Of a DNA stretch of 64,000 bases, positions 16,544 to 25,774 are shown piece after piece. The number at the start of each line of letters is the position of its first letter. Position 1 is the stretch's first letter. The translations under genes and the position numbers were made by a program. The stretch is from contig NZ_SLZG01000002.1 of NCBI RefSeq assembly GCF_004341625.1, positions 186,001 to 250,000 on the forward strand, read 5' to 3'. The DNA comes from Rhizobium sp. BK376. GTDB taxonomy: Bacteria > Pseudomonadota > Alphaproteobacteria > Rhizobiales > Rhizobiaceae. The notes below the pieces were generated by a model, which did not search any database, was not told the DNA's origin, and saw nothing but the letters and a program-made list of their open reading frames with translations.

Positions 16544-16972
16544 ATGGCTGAGCTGAAGATTAAGACGCGGCAGACGGGCGCAACCGCGGTCGTTGGACGC
16601 ACCGGATTTCCGCATGTGACGACAGTTACCGGCGGCGCGCTCGATATCGTCACCGGCCCATCGCAGCCGGGATTCAATCCGCTCGATCTGCTCTATTCCT
16701 CGCTGTCGGCCTGCCTTGTGCTCAGCGCCCGCATGGCGGCAAGCAATATGGGCGTTCTCGACAAATTGACCGAGGTCACCGCGGTCGTGACCGGCGAGAA
16801 GGCGACCGAGGGCCTGTCGCGCGTCGAGAAATTCAACATCGCCTTCACGATCAAGGGTGCTTTCGACGAAGAGACCCGCGAGGCGATCGCGCGCGCCGCC
16901 GAAGACGAGATCTGCACCGTCAGCAACACGATCCGCGGCAACCCTGAGTTCTCGACCACGATTTCGGGGTGA
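16544..16972 (+). CDS. OsmC-family peroxiredoxin-like protein
   Basis: A 142-aa protein with the OsmC/Ohr fold. GFNPLDLLYSSLSACLVLSARM (split here by the first catalytic Cys in SACL) is the central helix, and the second Cys lies in EICTVSNTI about 60 residues later. The fold reduces organic hydroperoxides using paired Cys. The Shine-Dalgarno site is poor (AGGG 11 nt upstream). It is convergent with the gene at 16991. Confidence 0.85.
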   Translation: MAELKIKTRQTGATAVVGRTGFPHVTTVTGGALDIVTGPSQPGFNPLDLLYSSLSACLVLSARMAASNMGVLDKLTEVTAVVTGEKATEGLSRVEKFNIAFTIKGAFDEETREAIARAAEDEICTVSNTIRGNPEFSTTISG

Positions 16973-16990
16973 GATGATCGGGCGGTAGCG

Positions 16991-17536
16991 TTACGATCTG
17001 GCTGGCAACTCAAAGCCTTCCAGATAAGGCCTCAGCTCCGCATCGACGTCCACATCCACGACATTGTTGAACACGGCCGTCGCGATCATGATGCCGGCGA
17101 AGGCGACGAGGTTCACCAAGGTCGGCTCGTCGTAGCGCGCTTTCAGCTGGTCCCACAGTTCCTGAGGCACGGCGTTGGCATCGACGACGATCGCCCTGCC
17201 GAATTCCATCAGCAGCGCCTCGTCTTCCGTCGCCACAACAGCATCGGGCGTAAGACCCGCATTGATCAATGCCCGGCGAAAGAAGCCGACGGGAATGATC
17301 GACCGGCTCTCCAGTGAGATGGACAGGCAGAAAAGCCAGACGGCGCGGTCGTCCAGTGCAGGCCGCAGTTCCTCGCGCAGCGTGAACCACTCGGCATAGA
17401 TCCGGTGTGCCGCCGGCGAATGCAGCAGCGTGCGCTTCATGTTGGTCATGCGACCGCGCAGGGCGACTTCACGATCATGCTCGGCGCGGGCGGCTTCGGA
17501 GGCGGTGTCGTAGTCGAAATGGGATAGCTGGCTCAT
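16991..17536 (-). CDS. Carboxymuconolactone decarboxylase/AhpD-like protein
   Basis: A 181-aa all-helical protein resembling AhpD-like/CMD relatives (MKRTLLHSPAAHRIYAEWFTLREEL, then a helix around LVNLVAFAGIMIATAVFNN). It lacks the CxxC of true AhpD enzymes, so a redox role is doubtful. GAGA precedes the ATG at 17536 by about 7 nt. It lies downstream of an LLM flavin oxidoreductase gene on the same strand and may be co-expressed with it. The exact function is unknown. Confidence 0.65.
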   Translation of the reverse strand: MSQLSHFDYDTASEAARAEHDREVALRGRMTNMKRTLLHSPAAHRIYAEWFTLREELRPALDDRAVWLFCLSISLESRSIIPVGFFRRALINAGLTPDAVVATEDEALLMEFGRAIVVDANAVPQELWDQLKARYDEPTLVNLVAFAGIMIATAVFNNVVDVDVDAELRPYLEGFELPARS

Positions 17537-17600
17537 CGGCTGGTCTCTTGAAATGATGGTTTCTTCTGACCGATTTGGCTGCCGATGTCACCCGGATCCC

Positions 17601-18947
17601 TCATTGGGCCGCGTGTGCTGCCGGCGCAAAGAAGCGGTTTTCCGGGCGCGGCAGGCCAAGATGTTCGCGCAGCGTCGTTCCCTCATACTCCTTGCGGAAG
17701 AGACCGCGGCGCTGCAGTTCGGGAATGACCCGATCCGCGACGTCATTCAGGCCCTGGGGCAGGAAGGGGAAGACGACGTTGAAGCCGTCGGAGCCTCGTT
17801 CGTCGAGCCATTTCTCCATCTCGTCGGCGATGGTCGCTGGCGTGCCGACGAAGGCAAGCCCGCCATAGCCGCCGAGGCGCTGGGCAAGCTGCCGGACGGT
17901 CAGATTTTCCCTCTGCGCCAGACGGATCGCCTGCTCGCGACCGCTCTTGCTGGCGTTGCTCTCAGGGATTTCCGGGAGTGGAGCGTCGGGATCGAATTTC
18001 GAGGCATCGTGGCCGAGCGTGATCGACAGCTGGGCGATGGCGCTGTCGTAATGGACCAGGCTGTCCAGCTTGGCGCGCTTGGCCTTGGCTTCGTCGACCG
18101 TGTCGCCGACGACGATGAAAGCGGCCGGCAGGATCTTCAGATGGTCGGGATTGCGACCGACGCGCTGCATCCGGCCCTTGATGTCGGCATACATCGGCTT
18201 GGCCGTATCGAGGTCGCGGGGTGCGGCGAAGACGACTTCGGCGGTTTCGGCGGCAAGCTGTCGGCCGGCTTCGGATTGTCCGGCCTGCACGATAACCGGC
18301 CAGCCCTGCGGCGAACGGGCGATATTCAGCGGGCCGCGCACGCTCAGTTCCGCGCCCTTGTGGCCGAGGACATGCATCCTATCAGGATCAAAGAAAATGC
18401 CGCTTTCGGTATCGCGAATGAAGGCATCGTCGGCAAAGCTGTCCCAGAGGCCGGTCACGACATCGTAGAATTCACGGGCCCTGCCATAGCGTTCGTCGTG
18501 CTCCATGTGCTCTTCCAGCCCGAAATTCAGCGCTGCATCGGGATTGGACGTGGTGACGATGTTCCAGCCGGCGCGGCCACCGCTGATGTGGTCGAGCGAG
18601 GCGAAGCGACGGGCGATGTGATAGGGCGCATCGAACGTGGTCGAGGCGGTCGCGACGAGGCCGATCTTCTCGGTGAGGGCCGCAAGCGCGGAAAGCAGGG
18701 TGAAGGGCTCGAAGGAGGTGACGGTGTGGCTGCGCTTCAGCGCCTCGATCGGCATGTTGAGCACGGCCAGATGATCGGCCATGAAGAAAGCGTCGAATTT
18801 CGCCTGCTCCAGCTTCTGTGCGAAGCTGACAATATGCTTGAAATTGAAGTTGGCATCGGGATAGGCACCCGGGTAACGCCATGCGCCGGCATGAAGGCTG
18901 ACAGGACGCATGAAGGCGCCGAGTTTCAATTGTTTCCGCTCAACCAT
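17601..18947 (-). CDS. LLM-class flavin-dependent monooxygenase (NtaA/SnaA/DmoA-type)
   Basis: A 448-aa FMN-dependent TIM-barrel monooxygenase. Family hallmarks are KLGAFMRPVSLHAGAWRYPG at the start, LDHISGGRAGWNIVTTSNPD in the middle, and WPVIVQAGQSEAGRQLAAE. Such enzymes oxidise chelators, sulfides or other small molecules with reduced FMN from a separate reductase, and no reductase gene is adjacent. The start at 18947 is preferred because the family similarity begins there and a GGGG run precedes it. Two upstream in-frame starts lack support. Confidence 0.88.
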   Translation of the reverse strand: MVERKQLKLGAFMRPVSLHAGAWRYPGAYPDANFNFKHIVSFAQKLEQAKFDAFFMADHLAVLNMPIEALKRSHTVTSFEPFTLLSALAALTEKIGLVATASTTFDAPYHIARRFASLDHISGGRAGWNIVTTSNPDAALNFGLEEHMEHDERYGRAREFYDVVTGLWDSFADDAFIRDTESGIFFDPDRMHVLGHKGAELSVRGPLNIARSPQGWPVIVQAGQSEAGRQLAAETAEVVFAAPRDLDTAKPMYADIKGRMQRVGRNPDHLKILPAAFIVVGDTVDEAKAKRAKLDSLVHYDSAIAQLSITLGHDASKFDPDAPLPEIPESNASKSGREQAIRLAQRENLTVRQLAQRLGGYGGLAFVGTPATIADEMEKWLDERGSDGFNVVFPFLPQGLNDVADRVIPELQRRGLFRKEYEGTTLREHLGLPRPENRFFAPAAHAAQ

Positions 18948-19055
18948 TCGCCCCATCCTTCCGCAGATTCCTTGCCTGTATTGCAGGCCCGGCGTTTCCC
19001 TTCGCACGTAGGGATGTCGGCTGCATATTCAAAGGGCTGTTACCGCTTATTTGTT

Positions 19056-19961
19056 TCAGGCGGTGGTTTCATCCCGGTGCTGCGCGAAGACTCTGGTGAG
19101 CCAATCGATGAAGACGCGCACGCGGGGAGAAAGCTGGCGGTTGCGGGGATAGAGCAGCGATACCGGCGTCTTCGTCAGGGGATAGTCCGTCAGGATCGAT
19201 ACCAGCTCGCCGGAATCGAGATATTGTTGCATATGGTACCGCGGCACCTGGATGATGCCTAGCCCGAGCCTTGCCGCAGCGTGCATGCTTTCGGCAGCAT
19301 TCACCGAAACCGTCGTCGGCAGCATGATATTGCGCACCTCCCCGTCGATGATGAATTCAAGGGGCAGCAATCCGCCTGCTGCCGTCGAACGGAAGCCGAC
19401 CATGCGGTGGCCCTCCAGCCTTTCCGGATGCTCCGGCATCCCATGGCGTTCGATATAGGCGGGTGAGGCAAGTGTCAGCTCTTCCAGCATCGCAACGCGG
19501 CGGGCGACCATGTCGCTATCCTGGGAAATGCCGACGCGCAGCACGCAGTCGATACCCTCGCGCACCAGGTCCACCAGCCTGTCGCCCTCGCTCATGTAGA
19601 ACTCGATGTCGGGATAAGTCTCGAGGAACGAGGGCAGGCTCGGCAGCACGAAATGCCGCGCCAGCGTCCCGTGGACATCGACGCGCAGCAGCCCTTTCGG
19701 CTTGGCGCCGGCAAAGGCGCCCTCGGCATCCTCGATGTCGGCGAGTATGCTGAGGCATCGCTGGTAATAGGCCTCGCCGTCGAGCGTCGGGCTGACATGG
19801 CGGGTCGTGCGCTGCAGCAGGCGCACGCCGAGGCGCGCCTCAACCTGCTTGACCGCATCGGTCACCGTCGAGCGTGGCAGCCCGGTGTCCTCGGCCGCCA
19901 GTGTGAAGCTGCGTCTTTCAACGACGCGGGTGAAGACCCGCATGGCATCGAACCTGTCCAT
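19056..19961 (-). CDS. LysR-family transcriptional regulator
   Basis: A 301-aa LysR regulator. The winged helix-turn-helix occupies residues 1-60 (MDRFDAMRVFTRVVERRSF, then TVTDAVKQVEARLGVRLLQR), followed by a periplasmic-binding-protein-like co-inducer domain (GLLRVDVHGTLARHFVLP). MDRFDAMRVF is the usual start of this subgroup, so 19961 is chosen over 19976. It is divergent from the SDR at 20084 with 122 bp between, the classic LysR-target arrangement. Confidence 0.92.
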   Translation of the reverse strand: MDRFDAMRVFTRVVERRSFTLAAEDTGLPRSTVTDAVKQVEARLGVRLLQRTTRHVSPTLDGEAYYQRCLSILADIEDAEGAFAGAKPKGLLRVDVHGTLARHFVLPSLPSFLETYPDIEFYMSEGDRLVDLVREGIDCVLRVGISQDSDMVARRVAMLEELTLASPAYIERHGMPEHPERLEGHRMVGFRSTAAGGLLPLEFIIDGEVRNIMLPTTVSVNAAESMHAAARLGLGIIQVPRYHMQQYLDSGELVSILTDYPLTKTPVSLLYPRNRQLSPRVRVFIDWLTRVFAQHRDETTA

Positions 19962-20083
19962 CGTATTTGTTCGCATTTCCCGGATAGTGATGCCGGATAA
20001 TGGCCGATTATCCGCCGTTCGAAAAGGGGCATCTTCCTCTCATCGAAACGCGCTGAGGCGCAAACACACTGAGGAGAAAGACA

Positions 20084-20824
20084 ATGTCCGTTGAGAGCAA
20101 CAAGGTCGCCATCGTCACCGGCGCTTCCAGAGGCATCGGCGCCGCGATTGCCGAGCGTCTCGGCAAGGATGGTTTCACCGTCGTCGTCAACTATGCAGGC
20201 AGCGCCGCCTCAGCCGAGGACGTGGTGCGCAAGATCGAGCAGGCCGGCGGCAAGGCCGTGGCGGCACAGGCCGACGTTTCGGATGCCGAAGCCGTCCGCC
20301 ACATGTTCGATACGGCTGAAACCGCATTCGGGGGCGTCGACGTGCTCGTCAACAATGCCGGCATCATGCTGCTTTCGCCTCTGGTGAATGTCGATGACGC
20401 CAGCTTTGATCGCCAGATCGCGATCAATCTCAAGGGCACGTTCAACACGCTGCGCGAAGCTGCAAAGCGCCTGCGCGAAGGCGGCCGGGTCATCAATTTC
20501 TCGTCGAGCGTCGTTGGCCTGAAGCCGGAAAGCTACGCCGTCTATGCCGGCACCAAGGCTGCGGTCGAAACCATGACGGGCATCATGTCCAAGGAAATGC
20601 GCGGCCGCAAGATCACGGTCAATGCAGTCGCTCCCGGCCCGACGGCCACCGATCTCTTCCTCAACGGCAAGTCCGACGAACTCATCGATCGGCTGGCCAA
20701 GGCAAACCCGCTGGAACGTCTCGGGACGCCTGACGACATCGCCAGTGTTGTCGCCTTCCTTGCCGGCCCCGACGGCACCTGGGTCAACGGTCAGGTGCTG
20801 CGCGCCAATGGCGGCATGATCTGA
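20084..20824 (+). CDS. SDR-family oxidoreductase (3-oxoacyl reductase-like)
   Basis: A 246-aa classical SDR. The cofactor site is TGASRGIG at residues 12-19, then NNAGIM, SSSVVGL with the catalytic Ser, and YAGTK with Tyr and Lys. It ends with the family's VNGQVLRANGGMI. The start has GAGGAG 8 nt upstream. It is the probable target of the divergent LysR regulator. The substrate is unknown; NADP preference is suggested by the Arg in the glycine motif. Confidence 0.92.
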   Translation: MSVESNKVAIVTGASRGIGAAIAERLGKDGFTVVVNYAGSAASAEDVVRKIEQAGGKAVAAQADVSDAEAVRHMFDTAETAFGGVDVLVNNAGIMLLSPLVNVDDASFDRQIAINLKGTFNTLREAAKRLREGGRVINFSSSVVGLKPESYAVYAGTKAAVETMTGIMSKEMRGRKITVNAVAPGPTATDLFLNGKSDELIDRLAKANPLERLGTPDDIASVVAFLAGPDGTWVNGQVLRANGGMI

Positions 20825-20901
20825 GGTTTTGACTGGCAGGTGGGGGCGGGTCACTCGGTAGCAAATGAAACCTTGCTGTCTGTCGTGGCCCTGTCCCCTG
20901 T

Positions 20902-21012
20902 CATTCCTGTGCTTGTCACAGGAATCCAGTCACGGCGCGTCTGCGACGTGAAAAAACTTTCCTCGGCCCAAGGACTTGGGCCGGCTGGATCCCTGTGACG
21001 AGCACAGGGATG
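20902..21012. repeat. RIME-like palindromic intergenic element
   Basis: A 28-nt arm at 20902-20929 pairs with its near-perfect inverse at 20985-21012, with two mismatches apart from variant bases. Between them lies an inner perfect 9-bp hairpin (CGGCCCAAG-GA-CTTGGGCCG, 20964-20983). This architecture and wording match the rhizobium-specific intergenic mosaic elements known from Rhizobiaceae genomes. It sits between two SDR genes and would fold into a long stem in RNA. Confidence 0.75.
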
Positions 21013-21080
21013 ACGGAGGAGAGGAAGAGTGCCTCCGCCTTTCGTAAATCCCATTTACCCCATCCCGAAGGATCAAGATC

Positions 21081-21983
21081 ATGAGCAAGCAAGTTATCGT
21101 CATCACGGGTGCATCGAGCGGCTTTGGCGCACTCACGGCCCGCGCCCTCGCCAAGGCCGGCCACACCGTCTATGCCGGCATTCGCGGCACCGAAGGACGC
21201 AACGCTTCTGCAGTTGCCGAGGCTGCGGCCTTCGCCAAGGACAACGCCGTCGACCTTCGCTCCGTCGAACTCGACGTCGCCAATGATGCTTCCGTCGAAG
21301 CCGGCATTGCCAAGGTCATCGCCGACGAAGGCCGCATCGACGTGCTCGTCCACAATGCCGGCCACATGTCCTTCGGCCCGGCCGAAGCCTTCACGTCGGA
21401 ACAATATGCCGAGCTCTTCGATATCAACGTCCTTTCGACCCAGCGCATCAACCGTGCGGCGCTGCCCTTTATGCGCAAGGCGGGGAAGGGCCTGGTCGTC
21501 TGGGTATCCTCATCAAGCACCCGCGGCGGCACGCCGCCCTATCTCGCTCCTTATTTCGCTGCCAAGGCCGCGATGGATTCGCTTGCGGTCTCCTACGCCA
21601 GCGAGCTCAACCGCTGGGGCATCGAGACCGCGATCATCGTGCCCGGCGCCTTCACCAAGGGCACCAACCACTTCGCCCATTCCGGCTCCCCGGCCGATAC
21701 GGCCCGCGCTGCCGAATACAATGACGGTCCCTACAAGGGCGTGACGGATCAGGCACTGAAGGGTCTTGCCTCGCTCGAACCGGCCGATGCAGACGCAGGT
21801 GCCGTGGCTGTCGCGATCGTCGACGTGGTCAACATGCCATTTGGCAAGCGTCCGTTCCGCACTCATATCGATCCGTCGGAAGATGGTGCGGAGATCGTCA
21901 ACGGCGTCGCTGACCGCGTTCGCGCCGAGCTCTTCCGCCGGATCGGCCTGGACGACCTTTTGAAGCCGACCGTCAGGGGCTGA
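21081..21983 (+). CDS. SDR-family oxidoreductase
   Basis: A 300-aa SDR. TGASSGFG (residues 9-16) is the cofactor motif, HNAGHMSFG replaces the usual NNAG, SSSSTRGG carries the catalytic Ser, and YFAAK gives the Tyr/Lys pair. The long C-terminal tail (DAGAVAVAIVDVV...) is typical of larger SDRs acting on hydrophobic alcohols. GAAGGA lies 8 nt before the ATG. A strong terminator follows at 22010, so it ends a transcription unit. Confidence 0.9.
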   Translation: MSKQVIVITGASSGFGALTARALAKAGHTVYAGIRGTEGRNASAVAEAAAFAKDNAVDLRSVELDVANDASVEAGIAKVIADEGRIDVLVHNAGHMSFGPAEAFTSEQYAELFDINVLSTQRINRAALPFMRKAGKGLVVWVSSSSTRGGTPPYLAPYFAAKAAMDSLAVSYASELNRWGIETAIIVPGAFTKGTNHFAHSGSPADTARAAEYNDGPYKGVTDQALKGLASLEPADADAGAVAVAIVDVVNMPFGKRPFRTHIDPSEDGAEIVNGVADRVRAELFRRIGLDDLLKPTVRG

Positions 21984-22009
21984 TTACCGGTCGTTATGTC
22001 CATCGCGTC

Positions 22010-22044
22010 AAATCGCCGCTTTGCACCCCGCAAAGCGGCGATTT
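22010..22044 (+). terminator. Strong hairpin terminator after the SDR
   Basis: A perfect 15-bp stem (AAATCGCCGCTTTGC and its inverse) closes a 5-nt loop 26 bp after the SDR stop. The right arm ends in TTT and is followed by a moderately T-rich run, as expected for intrinsic termination. Confidence 0.75.
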
Positions 22045-22136
22045 CCATGTTTTCGGCCATCAATTCGATATCGCCGCTTTCTTGCGTCGTGGAATGGTAT
22101 TAAAGCGAACCCTCAGAAGCCCCCGGGATTACCTTC

Positions 22137-23345
22137 ATGCAAGATAAAGATATCAGCGAGATTGCTGCATGGTTGATGCAGCAAGGCCTGAAAGGCGCTT
22201 CGGAAGCCGCGTTGCTCAGTGGTTTCTGCGATGCCTGCTATCAGCACGGCCTCGAACTCGGCCGAGCGATGGCACTGATGGACACGCTGCACCCCGTTTA
22301 TGAAGGCCGCGCATTTCGCTGGGATCGGCGCGAAGCCGTCGAGCCGGTATTCGAATACGGCCCGACGGGACGCGGCATCGCGCAGGAAAACTGGCTGCGC
22401 TCGGCTTTCTATTACCTGCTGAGCAGCGGCGAGCCCGAAGTTCGCCGGCGCATCACGGGTGGCGATCCGATCGATTTCTACGGGCTGGACAGCATGCAGG
22501 AGTCCGGCCACACCGATTTCATCGCCTTTGCCCAACGCTTCGAAGAAGCCGGTACGATCGGCGAGATGGATTGCTTTTTCTCGCATTTCGCAAGCACTGC
22601 CAAGGACGGTTTTTCCGGGGAAGACCTGGCGACCCTGCGCCGCCTCGTGCCTGCGCTCGGGCTTGCGATCAAATGCACGGCGCTCGGCCGCATCGCGCGC
22701 ACCATTGCCGAGGTCTATCTCGGCGAGGATGCCGCCCGGCATGTGCTGGAGGGCAAGATCAGCCGCGGCAAGGCAGAGCGGATCTCGGCGGCGCTATGGT
22801 TTTCCGACCTTGCGAACTATACGCGCATTTCGGATACGGCCGAGCCGGATGAACTCATCCCGATGCTGAACGACTATGCCGATGCCGTCATATCCTCGAT
22901 CCATGAGGCCGGCGGCAACGTGCTGAAATTGATCGGTGACGGGACGCTTGCCATCTTCAAAGCCGAGGATACCAGCGATGCCTGTGCTGCGGCTCTCAAG
23001 GCCGAATCCCTGTTGCGCCAGCGTCTGAGGGACCTCAATTCACAGCGGCAGATCGAGGGGCGGCCGGTGACGGAAGTCTATCTCGGGCTGCATATCGGCG
23101 ATGTCTTCTATGGCAATATCGGCAGCCAGGATCGGCTGGATTTCACGGTCATCGGGCCTGCTGTCAACGAGGTGAGCCGCATTGCATCGATGTGCCATTC
23201 CGCGGATCGCGATATCCTGATGTCGTCGAGTTTCGCCTCGTCGGCGCAGGTCGTGCAGCGCAACGATATCGTCTCCGTCGGCCGTTATGCGCTGCGCGGC
23301 GTCAAGCGCGCACAGGAGCTTTTCACGCTGATCTCGGCGGCCTGA
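22137..23345 (+). CDS. Class III adenylate/guanylate cyclase
   Basis: A 402-aa cytosolic cyclase. The N-terminal half (1-210) is an unclassified helical sensor-like region found in rhizobial cyclases. The catalytic domain (about 220-400) has the metal-binding Asp in WFSDLANYT, the second Asp in LIGDGTLAIF, the base-selecting Lys in NVLKLIGDG, and the transition-state Asn/Arg in AVNEVSRI. Lys at that place suggests ATP rather than GTP. It makes cAMP; rhizobia carry many such enzymes with separate inputs. The Shine-Dalgarno site is weak. Confidence 0.9.
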   Translation: MQDKDISEIAAWLMQQGLKGASEAALLSGFCDACYQHGLELGRAMALMDTLHPVYEGRAFRWDRREAVEPVFEYGPTGRGIAQENWLRSAFYYLLSSGEPEVRRRITGGDPIDFYGLDSMQESGHTDFIAFAQRFEEAGTIGEMDCFFSHFASTAKDGFSGEDLATLRRLVPALGLAIKCTALGRIARTIAEVYLGEDAARHVLEGKISRGKAERISAALWFSDLANYTRISDTAEPDELIPMLNDYADAVISSIHEAGGNVLKLIGDGTLAIFKAEDTSDACAAALKAESLLRQRLRDLNSQRQIEGRPVTEVYLGLHIGDVFYGNIGSQDRLDFTVIGPAVNEVSRIASMCHSADRDILMSSSFASSAQVVQRNDIVSVGRYALRGVKRAQELFTLISAA

Positions 23346-23403
23346 CGCAATTTCAGCAAAGGTGTCGCGCGGCTTTGCGTCCGGAATTGCGTAGGATCAA
23401 AAC

Positions 23404-25371
23404 TTATCGGCGGCCGGCGGCAAACATCGGGCCGCCGCGATGGGACGGGAAGCCGTAGCCGTTGATCATGACGAGATCGATATCGCCGGGGCGTGCCGCG
23501 ATGCCTTCGGCAAGCAATGCCTCGCCCTCGTCGGCCATGGCCTTTAGCAGGCGAGCGGTGATCTCGTCGGCATTGAAATGTCTGGGTTCGATGCCTTTTT
23601 CGGCTCGAACTTGCTCGATCAGGGCGGTCACTTCGGGGTCCACAGAGCGCTTGCCATCGGGATAGGCATACCAGCCCTTACCAGCCTTCTGGCCGAAACG
23701 CTGCGCCTCGCAGAGCCGGTCTGCGATATCCACGTAGCGAGCGGCGGGATCGCGGGTTGCGGCCTGGCGCTTGCGCTTTGCCCAGGCAATCTCGAGGCCT
23801 GCCATGTCGTAGACCGCGAAAAGGCCCATCGGAAAGCCGTAGGCCTCCAGCGCCGCATCGATCTCGTGCGGCAGGGCGCCGTCCTCCAGCATGAATTCAG
23901 CCTCGCGGCGATAGGCCGAGAAAATGCGGTTGCCGATGAAGCCTTCGGTCACGCCGCAGACGACAGGCAGCTTGCCGAGCTTCTTGGCAACGGCGAGTGC
24001 GGTGACGAGCACGTCGGGCGCTGATTTCGCGCAGTTCACGACCTCGACCAGCCGCATGATGTGGGCCGGCGAGAAGAAGTGCAGGCCGACCACCCGCTCG
24101 GGATGGGCGGTGGCGGCGGCAATCGCGTTCGGGTCCAGATAGCTGGTATTGGTGGCAAGGATCGCGTCCGGTCGGACGATGTTGTCGAGGCGCTGGAAGA
24201 GTTCGGTCTTGACCACAAGGTCGTCGAAGACGGCTTCGATGACGAGATCGGCGGCGGCAAGTTCCGACGCGTCAGATGTTACGGTCAGCCGCTGCAGGCG
24301 CCCGTCGCGTCCGGCGGCATCCAGCCGGCCGGTCTGCACGGCCTTGTCGAGAAGGCCAGAGATCCGCTCACGGCCCTTGTCGGCCGCATCCTGTGTCTGC
24401 TCGACGCCGATGACGCGATAGCCGCCATTGAGCGCAGCAACGGCGATGCCCGAGCCCATCAGGCCGGTGCCGACGATGCCGATCACGTCGACCTTGCGTG
24501 CCTTCACCGTTTCGAGGCCATCGACCTTGCCGGCGGCGCGCTCGGCGAAGAAGACGTGGCGAAGGGCGGCGGCTTCGTCGCTGTCGCGCAGTTCGAGAAA
24601 GGTGCGGCGTTCCTCTGCCAAGCCCTCGGCAAGCGGGGCAGTGGCGGCAAGGCGCACGAGGCGGATCGCTTCGAGCGGCGCGCGCTGGCCTTTGGCCTTG
24701 CGGGCGGCATCGGCGGCCGCCTTCTCGAGGGTGTCGGCCGGCGCATCGGGAACTGTCAGCGCGCCGGTGCGGCGAAGAGGCTTGCCGACGAGGCCTTTCG
24801 CGACCTCGGCAGCGGCGCCGACCACATCGGCGTCTACAACCGCGTCGACAATGCCAAGCGACCGCGCTTCACCGGCGCCGACGAGGCGGGCCGACGAGAT
24901 CAGTTCGATGGCTGCGGGTGTTCCGGTCAGGCGCGGCAGGCGCTGCGTGGCACCCGCGCCCGGCACGATGCCGAGCTTGACTTCGGGCAGGCCGATCTTC
25001 GCCGAAGAAAGGGCGATGCGATGATGGCAGGCGAGCGTCAGCTCGCAGCCGCCGCCGAGGGCCGCGCCATTGATAGCGGCAACGGCAGCCTTCCTGAAGG
25101 CTTCGATGCGCTCGATGACCTGCGGCAGCGTCGGTTCGACGGGCGGCTTGCCGAATTCCTTGATGTCGGCGCCGCCGACGAAGGTATTGCCGGCGCCAGT
25201 CAGCGCGATTGCCTGCACTGTCGCGTCCACTTCGGCGCGGTCGAGCGCCGCCATCAGACCAGCGCGAACGTCCGCCGATGTGGCGTTGACCGGCGGATTG
25301 TCGATGGTGACGACAAGAACGCCGTTACGCACCGAGCCCGAGATCGTGTCGGAAAAGCGCAAGTCCGGCAT
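23404..25371 (-). CDS. Bifunctional enoyl-CoA hydratase/3-hydroxyacyl-CoA dehydrogenase (FadB/FadJ-like)
   Basis: A 655-aa fusion. The crotonase half (1-200) has NPPVNATS and the oxyanion loops GGADIKEFG and GAALGGGCELTLACHH. The NAD-dependent half (about 285-640) has GIVGTGLMGSGIAVA, NTSYLDPNAIA and HFFSPAHIMRLVEVV with the catalytic His. It is shorter than E. coli FadB (about 730 aa). It is the last gene of the eight-gene anthraniloyl-CoA operon, 7 nt after the RidA-like gene, where it would carry out hydration and oxidation of CoA-ester intermediates. AGGTGAACC precedes the start. Confidence 0.92.
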   Translation of the reverse strand: MPDLRFSDTISGSVRNGVLVVTIDNPPVNATSADVRAGLMAALDRAEVDATVQAIALTGAGNTFVGGADIKEFGKPPVEPTLPQVIERIEAFRKAAVAAINGAALGGGCELTLACHHRIALSSAKIGLPEVKLGIVPGAGATQRLPRLTGTPAAIELISSARLVGAGEARSLGIVDAVVDADVVGAAAEVAKGLVGKPLRRTGALTVPDAPADTLEKAAADAARKAKGQRAPLEAIRLVRLAATAPLAEGLAEERRTFLELRDSDEAAALRHVFFAERAAGKVDGLETVKARKVDVIGIVGTGLMGSGIAVAALNGGYRVIGVEQTQDAADKGRERISGLLDKAVQTGRLDAAGRDGRLQRLTVTSDASELAAADLVIEAVFDDLVVKTELFQRLDNIVRPDAILATNTSYLDPNAIAAATAHPERVVGLHFFSPAHIMRLVEVVNCAKSAPDVLVTALAVAKKLGKLPVVCGVTEGFIGNRIFSAYRREAEFMLEDGALPHEIDAALEAYGFPMGLFAVYDMAGLEIAWAKRKRQAATRDPAARYVDIADRLCEAQRFGQKAGKGWYAYPDGKRSVDPEVTALIEQVRAEKGIEPRHFNADEITARLLKAMADEGEALLAEGIAARPGDIDLVMINGYGFPSHRGGPMFAAGRR

Positions 25372-25378
25372 GGTTCAC

Positions 25379-25774
25379 CTATTCCGGGATGACGGCGGTT
25401 GCCTGGATCTCGATCTTGGCGCGGTCCTCGACGAGGGCGACGACCTGCATTGCGGCCATGGCCGGGAAATGCCGGCCGATGATGTCGCGATAGGCCTGGC
25501 CGATGCCTTTGAGGTTGCCGAGATATTCAGCCTTGTCGGTGAAATACCAGGTCATCGAGGTGATGTGCTGCGGTTCGGCGCCACCCTCGGCGAGGATCGC
25601 AACGACGTTCTTCAGCGTCTGACGCACCTGCTCGACGAAATCGTCGCTCTCGAATTCGCAGGCGGCGTTCCAGCCGACCTGACCGCCGACGAAGACCGTA
25701 CGACCGGTTGCGGCGACGCCGTTGGCATAGCCGATGGGCTTGGCCCAACCTTCAGGTTGCAGGATGGTGTGCAT
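25379..25774 (-). CDS. RidA-family (YjgF/YER057c) enamine/imine deaminase
   Basis: A 131-aa trimeric-type RidA protein (ATGRTVFVGGQVGW near the start, QTLKNVVAILAEGGAEPQHITSMTWY in the core). RidA enzymes hydrolyse enamines and imines to ketones and ammonia. Here the gene sits inside an operon whose key oxygenase is expected to yield a 2-amino-5-oxocyclohexene-carbonyl-CoA, an enamine. A role in releasing ammonia from that product is therefore attractive, but it is inferred from context. It overlaps the preceding thioesterase gene by 23 nt. GGAG lies 7 nt before the ATG. Confidence 0.88.
   Translation of the reverse strand: MHTILQPEGWAKPIGYANGVAATGRTVFVGGQVGWNAACEFESDDFVEQVRQTLKNVVAILAEGGAEPQHITSMTWYFTDKAEYLGNLKGIGQAYRDIIGRHFPAMAAMQVVALVEDRAKIEIQATAVIPE

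Noticed and set aside
17553..19262. 569-aa open frame opposite the LLM monooxygenase and LysR gene
   Set aside because: It crosses two well-supported minus-strand genes and their gap, and has no recognisable domain.
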